A DNA stretch of 41,151 nt. Source: an uncultured Gammaproteobacteria bacterium (GTDB lineage: Bacteria > Pseudomonadota > Gammaproteobacteria > Arenicellales > JAANXG01). Below, piece after piece: positions 36,006 through 41,151 of the stretch. The stretch's first letter is position 1. Each line of letters opens with the position of its first letter. The stretch is taken from positions 1 to 41,151 of the forward strand of contig CALZGZ010000084.1 in the NCBI GenBank assembly GCA_945787105.1, written 5' to 3'. The notes below the pieces were generated by a model. That model was not told the origin of the DNA. It saw nothing but the letters and a program-made list of their open reading frames with translations, and ran no database searches. A program made the position numbers and the translations under genes.

Positions 36006-36616
36006 TAGATCCGTTCCAACAGGACTTTCAAACTTGATTGGGTAATCCGCGACACAATTGGATTGGAATAAGCACTCAAGAACTTCCTCCGATGGCCGGT
36101 CTGCGGGTCGTAGATGTAGCGTTTTACGGTGGCGATATTGGCTCCATAGACATGGATACTGATGGATCGTTTATCATTTAGGGAGTTTGATATTTGATGA
36201 ATATCTCCAATCCTAGGCGACGCTAAAAAGATTTCTCCGGGGCCTAATTGTTGGGGGTCTCCCGCTATCAACTGATGCCCGTCCGGGTCTCGGCCGAAAG
36301 GCCGACAGCTCAAGGCACCGTCCATGACTCCAATGATGCCCCAAATCGAGAGGTCGTATATTGGCGTGCCTTGCCGTGGTCCCCATACGGCGCTGACTAC
36401 CGAAAAGCGTTCCCATGGATCCAAATACAAGAGATATTGTTGATACCACTGCGGATCGGGCTCGGCAAATTCTCCTGGCAACCAATCTTTATGGCCGACG
36501 AGATCGGCGAGTAGCCGCTTACCGTCTTCAAGAATTCGAGATTCATCCTCCGCGAACTCGCTCACGAGCCGACTCAACGACTCAACGAATTCCCGGAATC
36601 TAGCAACCTTGTGCAT
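36005..36616 (-). CDS. Cysteine-dioxygenase-like cupin lacking two metal ligands
   Basis: A 203-residue protein of the cysteine/3-mercaptopropionate dioxygenase family, which normally binds iron through three histidines. The family segment is clear: YLLYLDPWERFSVVSAVWGP (61-80), the WGIIGVMDGAL loop, and DIHQISN with the third histidine (His140). The usual TPIHDH motif reads TPIYDL: Tyr87 (TAC) and Leu89 (CTC) replace two metal-binding histidines, each one base from a CAC codon. As written the protein is unlikely to be an active dioxygenase. The frame is otherwise intact, so it may be a recently inactivated gene or a binding protein with a new role. A palindrome lies 62 bp upstream (36679-36691). 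Confidence 0.8.
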   Translation of the reverse strand: MHKVARFREFVESLSRLVSEFAEDESRILEDGKRLLADLVGHKDWLPGEFAEPDPQWYQQYLLYLDPWERFSVVSAVWGPRQGTPIYDLSIWGIIGVMDGALSCRPFGRDPDGHQLIAGDPQQLGPGEIFLASPRIGDIHQISNSLNDKRSISIHVYGANIATVKRYIYDPQTGHRRKFLSAYSNPIVSRITQSSLKVLLERI

Positions 36617-36678
36617 GGGGCGTCCAAAAGATGCAGATATCGGTCACACCGTTAGGCATATAATCGGCGGCATTGGTC

Positions 36679-36691
36679 CCAACTAGGTTGG
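36679..36691. promoter_or_regulatory. Palindrome CCAAC-TAG-GTTGG
   Basis: A second perfect copy of the palindrome at 17050-17062, differing only in the 3-nt centre. It lies 62 bp upstream of the dioxygenase-like gene on the minus strand, where an operator would be expected, and about 125 bp past the cyclase stop codon. Confidence 0.4.
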
Positions 36692-36816
36692 ACCAGGAAA
36701 ACCGATAAGAGTTTTGCGCGACCGTGATTTGACTCGCATCGTAAAGCGTCCCCTGGGTACGTTTAGAGGATCACGCCAGGCGGCAACACATAGTGCGTCT
36801 AAGAGGCGCCGTGCCG

Positions 36817-37875
36817 CTATTTGGCGACAATGACCCGATTTCGTCCTTGCCGTTTCGCCTGATACAAGGCTTGATCCGAGCGCTGCAACAGCCATTGGCC
36901 GAGATCGCTGCCGGCGCCGGATAAGGGTTTTTCCAGCACCGCAACTCCCGCCGAAACGGTGATACGAAGCCGCCTCTTGTCTTGCGCGTTGAACTGCAGG
37001 TTCTTGATTTCCCGATGATGGCGCCGGGCTATCTTGGCACCATGAACTAGCTTGGTTTCGGGCAGAATGAGTACGAATTCCTCGCCACCATAACGCGACA
37101 AGATGTCGCTGGCGCGTAGCCCCTTACATAACGCATCGGCCACGGATTTCAAAACACTATCTCCCACCGAATGGCCGTATTGATCATTGATACTCTTGAA
37201 ATGATCAATGTCCAGCATGATGCACGTCAGCGGATGCCCATAACGACGACAGCGTTCAACTTCTTCGTCCAAACGGCGTTCTAGAAACCGCCGATTGGGG
37301 ATATCTGTCAACGGATCGGTCAAACCGTGCCGTTCGAGCCTGGCGACGTTTACTGTATTACGTATACACAAAGCGATGGTTGCCGACAGATGCTCCAGTA
37401 GCTCAGTCCCCGCGTCCGCCGAAAAATGTTGCGGGTCGTAACTACCCTGGGCGAGACACCCAATCAACTTTCCGGATACGATAAGTGGAGAAACCGCCAT
37501 GGACCCAAGGGACTTTTTGCAGTGTGGGAAAAGCCGTTGCTGCGTAGCCTCATCGCAACTGCCAACCAACGGCCGTAACGGCTGCGGAAACCATTGGTAT
37601 AGCTCACTGTCGCTTACCATGACAAGACTTTCTTCAATCGCATATGGCACATCGCGTTGCGCCATAATACGAACGATTTCATAATCAAGGTTGAGGCATA
37701 TGATCGATGCCGCATCAACATTTCGAAAAGTACGTTTAATACCGGCGGTCACGCTATGTACTAGTTGATGAAACGTCTCAGCACCGATAGCCTCTATTTC
37801 GATTTTTCGGAAACCGGACCAGATTTTCTCATTGGTCCGCACCTGCCTCTTGAGTGCGGCTAATTCTTGGCGCAT
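36817..37875 (-). CDS. Diguanylate cyclase with DUF484/GAF-like sensor domain
   Basis: Makes the second messenger cyclic di-GMP. The 352-residue cytoplasmic protein has a short coiled coil (1-20), a DUF484/GAF-like domain (about 30-175, with GKLIGCLAQGSYDPQHFSAD near its end) and a GGDEF domain with the active-site motif GGEEF (263-267). The RASD sequence at 254-257, five residues before it, is the product-inhibition I-site, so activity should be feedback controlled. The first visible ATG is 37875, but coding-like codons for IDHELAA directly precede it, after a TAA at 37900-37902. The start may therefore be slightly upstream at a rare codon, or the 5' end has been lost. No ribosome-binding site is seen at the ATG. 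Confidence 0.88.
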   Translation of the reverse strand: MRQELAALKRQVRTNEKIWSGFRKIEIEAIGAETFHQLVHSVTAGIKRTFRNVDAASIICLNLDYEIVRIMAQRDVPYAIEESLVMVSDSELYQWFPQPLRPLVGSCDEATQQRLFPHCKKSLGSMAVSPLIVSGKLIGCLAQGSYDPQHFSADAGTELLEHLSATIALCIRNTVNVARLERHGLTDPLTDIPNRRFLERRLDEEVERCRRYGHPLTCIMLDIDHFKSINDQYGHSVGDSVLKSVADALCKGLRASDILSRYGGEEFVLILPETKLVHGAKIARRHHREIKNLQFNAQDKRRLRITVSAGVAVLEKPLSGAGSDLGQWLLQRSDQALYQAKRQGRNRVIVAK

Positions 37876-37976
37876 TGCAGCAAGTTCGTGGTCGATGGAT
37901 TAAAGGAAAAGCTCCGCCAATACAGTTGGTCGTGCCACATCCAAAAACCACGCAACTTCGACGATGCGTTGCGCAA

Positions 37977-38151
37977 GTCCGCATTTCTCACCAGGATCCC
38001 GAATGCTGATGCAGGGCGCGCGCAGCTAACCTCCCTAATCATGTCTGCGCAGGAAACAGTCCGGCAGCGTCTATTCCAGGAAATGACGACATTCGACTCT
38101 CGAGGTTGCTTGGCAACAATAGGGGCGCGGCGCCTGGTGAGACATGTGGGC
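37977..38151. repeat. Shortened (175-bp) inverted-terminus element
   Basis: Left end GTCCGCATTTCTCACCAGG and right end, reading GCCCACATGTCTCACCAGG on the minus strand, are a well-matched inverted pair, followed by TA (38152-38153). Inside is the block CCAGGAAATGACGACATTCGA shared with 33074 and 33820, but in the opposite orientation relative to the ends. Confidence 0.65.
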
Positions 38152-38438
38152 TAACATGATGCCTCAGCTCCGATAACCGGAACCATCAGTGGCGAGTGAC
38201 AATTTCATTACACCTCAGTGACGCCGAATCAACCGCCATTTTATCACTGATTCGCGTACATCAAACCCTAATTGAGTCGAGAAGAAAAAAACGGGTACTA
38301 CGGCTATCCCTCGAAGGACGAAGTTTTACACCTTGGATTCTCGTGACCGTTGCCGAGGATACATTGACGTTGTCCGCGGCGGCGTTGGTGTATATTAAGC
38401 TTTGAAAACGCAGAATGACACTTTGTAAACTGTAACCA
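38152..38438 (+). other. Gap before dadA with an unrecognised 69-codon frame
   Basis: The stretch between the repeat and the DadA-like gene contains a frame from GTG at 38196 to 38405 (HLSDAESTAILSLIRVHQTL, basic centre RRKKRVLRL). I recognise no family, and there is only a weak GGCGA ribosome-binding site, so I do not call it a gene. The dadA promoter should lie here; I see no convincing -35/-10 pair. Confidence 0.25.
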
Positions 38439-39689
38439 ATGGGTAAGCAAAACAAGAATTTTGATTTGGCCGTATTGGGTGCCGGTGTGGTGGGTGTCAA
38501 CACCGCGTACTGGGCACAGCGGGCCGGATTGTCGGTGGCAGTGATAGACAGACAACCCGATGCAGGTCTCGAAACAAGCTTCGCCAATGGCGGTCAGATC
38601 GCGGTCAGTCATGCCGAACCCTGGGCCAATCCCAAAGCCCCCCTACAAGTACTCAAATGGCTATTCGACAGTAACGCGCCTATGCTATTCAGGCCCCGCC
38701 TGGACTGGGCCCAATGGCGCTGGATCGCGGCATTTGTCGCCAACTGTACAACCAACAAAGCTGATCTCAATACCGCATCCATTGTAGGCCTGGCGATGGA
38801 AAGCCGCGAACGGCTGCGAGAAATTCGCGAACAGGAAAACATCGATTACGATCATCGCACTGAAGGCATACTGCATTTCTACCGCGATCATCGATCCTTC
38901 GAGTCCGCGCTGCATGCGGTAGATGTGATGCGAAAACATGGCTGCGAGATAGACATCATTCAACCTGACCGGGTGGTGGAATTGGAACCGGCCTTTGCGG
39001 CCAGCAAATCCCAAATCATCGGCGCAACTTACTCCCCCCGGGACGAAAGCGGTGATGCCCTCAAGTTCACCCAGGCGTTGGCACGGATCTGCGCGTCCCG
39101 GGGCGTTGAATTTTTTTTCGGGTCAGAGGCCGTCGCCTTGCACAAAAACAAAAGTGGCGAGCGCATATCAGGCACTGAAATGCGGACGCCGCATGGGTTC
39201 AGCACCCTGTGTGCGCGTGATGTCGTGGTGTGCCTGGGGAGCTATTCGGCGCCATTCTTGAAGCGATACGGGATCCGTCTCAATCTGTATCCGGCCAAGG
39301 GCTATTCAATCACCATACCAACAGACCCGTCATGCCATACGTGCCCGCTGAAAAGTTTGACCGACGATGAATATAAGCTGGTATACAGCAACCTCGGCGA
39401 CCGACTGAGAGTTGCCGGTACTGCTGAATTGAGCGGTTACAGCATCCATTTAGATCATCAGCGCTGCCGAACCATCGTTGACAATGTTCGCGGCCTGTTT
39501 CCTGACGCCGGCCACTTCGAGGAAGTACAGTTTTGGGCAGGGCTGCGTCCCACAACACCGACAAACATGCCGTACATCCAAGGGACGGGGTATGGCAACC
39601 TGTGGATCAATACCGGGCACGGAACATTGGGTTGGACATTGGGCCCCGGCAGCGGTAAACGTATCGTCGAACTGATAACAACAGCCTGA
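38439..39689 (+). CDS. dadA: D-amino acid dehydrogenase-like flavoprotein (DadA family)
   Basis: Oxidises D-amino acids to 2-oxo acids at the membrane, passing electrons to the quinone pool. The 416-residue protein begins with the FAD motif LAVLGAGVVGVNTAYWAQRAG and continues with ETSFANGGQIAVSHAEPWANP, the family's signature. The middle has GILHFYRDHRSFE, and the C-terminus has FWAGLRPTTPTNMPYIQG and NTGHGTLGWTLGPGSGKRIVEL. Length matches the family. The gene is flanked by repeat elements on both sides and has no obvious operon partner such as an alanine racemase. The exact amino-acid substrate is not determined. Confidence 0.88.
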   Translation: MGKQNKNFDLAVLGAGVVGVNTAYWAQRAGLSVAVIDRQPDAGLETSFANGGQIAVSHAEPWANPKAPLQVLKWLFDSNAPMLFRPRLDWAQWRWIAAFVANCTTNKADLNTASIVGLAMESRERLREIREQENIDYDHRTEGILHFYRDHRSFESALHAVDVMRKHGCEIDIIQPDRVVELEPAFAASKSQIIGATYSPRDESGDALKFTQALARICASRGVEFFFGSEAVALHKNKSGERISGTEMRTPHGFSTLCARDVVVCLGSYSAPFLKRYGIRLNLYPAKGYSITIPTDPSCHTCPLKSLTDDEYKLVYSNLGDRLRVAGTAELSGYSIHLDHQRCRTIVDNVRGLFPDAGHFEEVQFWAGLRPTTPTNMPYIQGTGYGNLWINTGHGTLGWTLGPGSGKRIVELITTA

Positions 39690-39800
39690 ACTAACGGACC
39701 CCATCCTGGCAGCACCGCCAAATGGCCATGCCGCGCCTGGATGTCAGGTCGCGGAGCTAAATTACCTAGACCCTCGGCGCGCAACGTTGCAGAATATCAA

Positions 39801-40070
39801 GCCCGTATATTGCACCAAGGATCCCGGATGATGGCGAAGGAACTTGTCCTGCGCGTAGTTCCCCTGCTGTTCCCCTGCTGTTCCCCTGCTGTGCGGGGAC
39901 AAGGCGTAGTTATAAGTTGCGTGAAGCGCAAAGGCAGGCGTTCGCGACCGAGCCAGCGCCGGGATAGGCGCATTCTCGGGCATTAAGCATAACACCGGGT
40001 ATTGATCCAACCCCGTATGCCAAACGAAATGTTGACTCTTTTCTTCGTCAACTTGGTGCAATATAGGGGC
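39801..40070. repeat. Complete 270-bp inverted-terminus element
   Basis: Left end GCCCGTATATTGCACCAAGG; right end reads GCCCCTATATTGCACCAAG on the minus strand and is followed by TA (40071-40072); the left flank is AA. It contains three exact 11-bp tandem units GTTCCCCTGCT (39858-39890), where the copy at 15334 has two. A 47-bp block (39921-39967) is shared with the copy at 28989. No coding capacity is evident. It lies between dadA and the kinase-like gene. Confidence 0.85.
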
Positions 40071-40098
40071 TAATCTATTTCGGTGGTCACTACGCAAG

Positions 40099-41151
40099 AT
40101 GTCTACTGTGGAAGCACTCATTCCCGGCACTAAGATCGGTTTGTTCGAGGTCAAGGAAACCTTGGGGCTCAGCAACCATGGTGTGGCATATCGCGCCCAG
40201 GACACGGAGCGGGGACGGGACGTTTCGATCCAAGAATATCTCCCGACGGCATTCGCCAATCGGGCTAGCGACGGTGTCCGCGTGGAAGCAGCCGAGAAAA
40301 AGAAGACCGCTTACGAAGATGGGCTCACGCGGTTTCTGCAGGAGGCCCGGATACTGGCGCAGATCCATGATCCGTACATCGCGCGGGTGCTCGAGTACAC
40401 CGAAACCAACGGCACTGCGTATCTGGTGATCGAACATGAAGCAGGGCAAACGCTGCGCAGTTATTTACGAAACCACCCCAAGCTCAACGAACAAACGCTG
40501 CAGAATATCCTGATTCCCATGCTTAAGGGTCTGCGCATCATTCATTCCGAGGGCCTGCTGCATCGTGATATCAGACCCAGCAGCATCTTTCTGCGGGAGG
40601 ACGGCCCTCCAGTGCTGATTGGTTTCGGTAGCACGGTCCGCACTGTGGTTGATGAACCTGTGAGTCTGGACACCCGGGTCACTCCTGGATACAGCCCCAT
40701 TGAGCAATATCATGACGGAGGAAATCTTGGCCCATGGACGGACCTATATGCATTGGGCGCCACCATGTATCGCTGCATCGCCGGCGTGACCCCTGTGGAT
40801 GCCACCAGGCGGGTGGCAGCTATCGCACAGGGCGACGAAGACCCGCTGGTACCGGCAATGGAAATCGGTGTCGGCGATTACGGTACACGTTTACTTGGCA
40901 ATGTTGATTGGATGTTACAACCCGTCATAGCAGAGCGTCCCGCGTCCGCCGGCGCTGTGTTGGGGGTTCTGTCGGAAGACCACCGGAGTACACGATCTGC
41001 AACAGTCAAGCCGACGCTGGGTCAACAGAATTTGAGTTTACCTTCTCAGCACGACTCAGCATCCGCTTATCACTTGCCGTACCAGTCGCTGCGTCAAACC
41101 GACACCAGCGCACGGTTCATCTCACAGCTACGCAAGCGAATCCGAAAACCA
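40099..41151 (+). CDS. Protein-kinase-fold protein (probable pseudokinase), partial
   Basis: The N-terminal 351 codons of a protein with a Ser/Thr-kinase fold; the frame runs off the window. Recognisable are the N-lobe (YRAQDTERGRDVSIQEYLP), the alpha-C glutamate (Glu82 in FLQEARIL), HRDIRPSSIFL (155-165), TPGYSPIEQY and GPWTDLYALGATMYRCIAG. Several catalytic residues differ: the VAIK-type lysine is Gln45, the glycine loop reads GLSNHG, HRDxKxxN reads HRDIRPSS, and the DFG aspartate is Gly175 (GFG). It therefore probably binds nucleotide poorly or not at all. A low-complexity polar segment follows (about 290-351). It starts 28 nt after a repeat element, with a weak ribosome-binding site; an enzyme with unusual chemistry remains possible. 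Confidence 0.82.
   Translation, partial: MSTVEALIPGTKIGLFEVKETLGLSNHGVAYRAQDTERGRDVSIQEYLPTAFANRASDGVRVEAAEKKKTAYEDGLTRFLQEARILAQIHDPYIARVLEYTETNGTAYLVIEHEAGQTLRSYLRNHPKLNEQTLQNILIPMLKGLRIIHSEGLLHRDIRPSSIFLREDGPPVLIGFGSTVRTVVDEPVSLDTRVTPGYSPIEQYHDGGNLGPWTDLYALGATMYRCIAGVTPVDATRRVAAIAQGDEDPLVPAMEIGVGDYGTRLLGNVDWMLQPVIAERPASAGAVLGVLSEDHRSTRSATVKPTLGQQNLSLPSQHDSASAYHLPYQSLRQTDTSARFISQLRKRIRKP

Noticed and set aside
39858-39890. Three adjacent 11-bp repeats considered as a CRISPR array
   Set aside because: Units are directly adjacent with no spacers and far too short; it is a simple tandem repeat inside a mobile-type element.
39741-39986. Frame translating as ARILHQGSRMMAKELVLR and its relative at 15271-15705
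   Set aside because: The similarity between the two peptides comes from the repeat element itself; frames are interrupted differently in each copy and shift with the 11-bp units, so these are spurious frames.

Overview
The window looks like chromosomal DNA of a gammaproteobacterium with a mixed heterotrophic and storage metabolism. The gene families (DctBD with a TRAP transporter, malic enzyme, Por-type 2-oxoacid oxidoreductase, c-type cytochromes, and a glgABC-GH57-malQ-glgP glycogen block) are combined as I would expect in a Chromatiales-like or sulfur-oxidiser/symbiont lineage. That placement is inference; there is no rRNA or tRNA in the window to test it.

Layout. (1) 0.2-8.3 kb: a two-component system (dctB, dctD, minus strand) diverges from a TRAP dicarboxylate transporter operon (dctP-dctQ-dctM) and a second, frameshifted dctP. 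A well-spaced sigma-54 promoter motif and two palindromes on the same helical face lie in between. (2) 8.4-15.3 kb: a maeB-type malic enzyme, then a four-gene 2-oxoacid:ferredoxin oxidoreductase operon whose last gene fuses a GltD-like flavoprotein to a two-cluster ferredoxin domain. Together these take imported C4-dicarboxylates to pyruvate, acetyl-CoA and low-potential electrons or NADPH. (3) 15.7-20.4 kb: a haem/cytochrome island with a protoporphyrinogen-oxidase-like flavoprotein, a monohaem lipoprotein cytochrome, a four-helix membrane cytochrome and a four-domain tetrahaem cytochrome c. (4) 20.9-31.8 kb: glycogen synthesis and breakdown, with glgB-glgA and glgC-GH57-malQ diverging from a 12-nt gap and glgP converging on malQ. 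(5) 32.2-41.2 kb: a looser set of genes: GlcG/HbpS-like protein, YdcH-like protein, gamma-carbonic-anhydrase-like protein, ABC exporter, a cysteine-dioxygenase-like protein lacking two metal-binding histidines, a DUF484/GAF-GGDEF cyclase, a DadA-like dehydrogenase, and the start of a kinase-fold protein lacking key catalytic residues.

The most distinctive signal is a dispersed family of short non-coding elements from about 15.3 kb onward. Their ends are variants of GCCCGTATATTGCACCAAGG in inverted orientation, often flanked by TA. Two full-length copies are 269 and 270 bp; others are shortened (75-175 bp) or one-ended. They sit exactly at gene ends, and in three cases the stop codon is made of the TA flank plus the first base of the element. 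None encodes a transposase, so they resemble MITEs mobilised in trans. With a frameshifted dctP, a ligand-less dioxygenase and a pseudokinase, the window hints at relaxed selection, but each case may have its own explanation.
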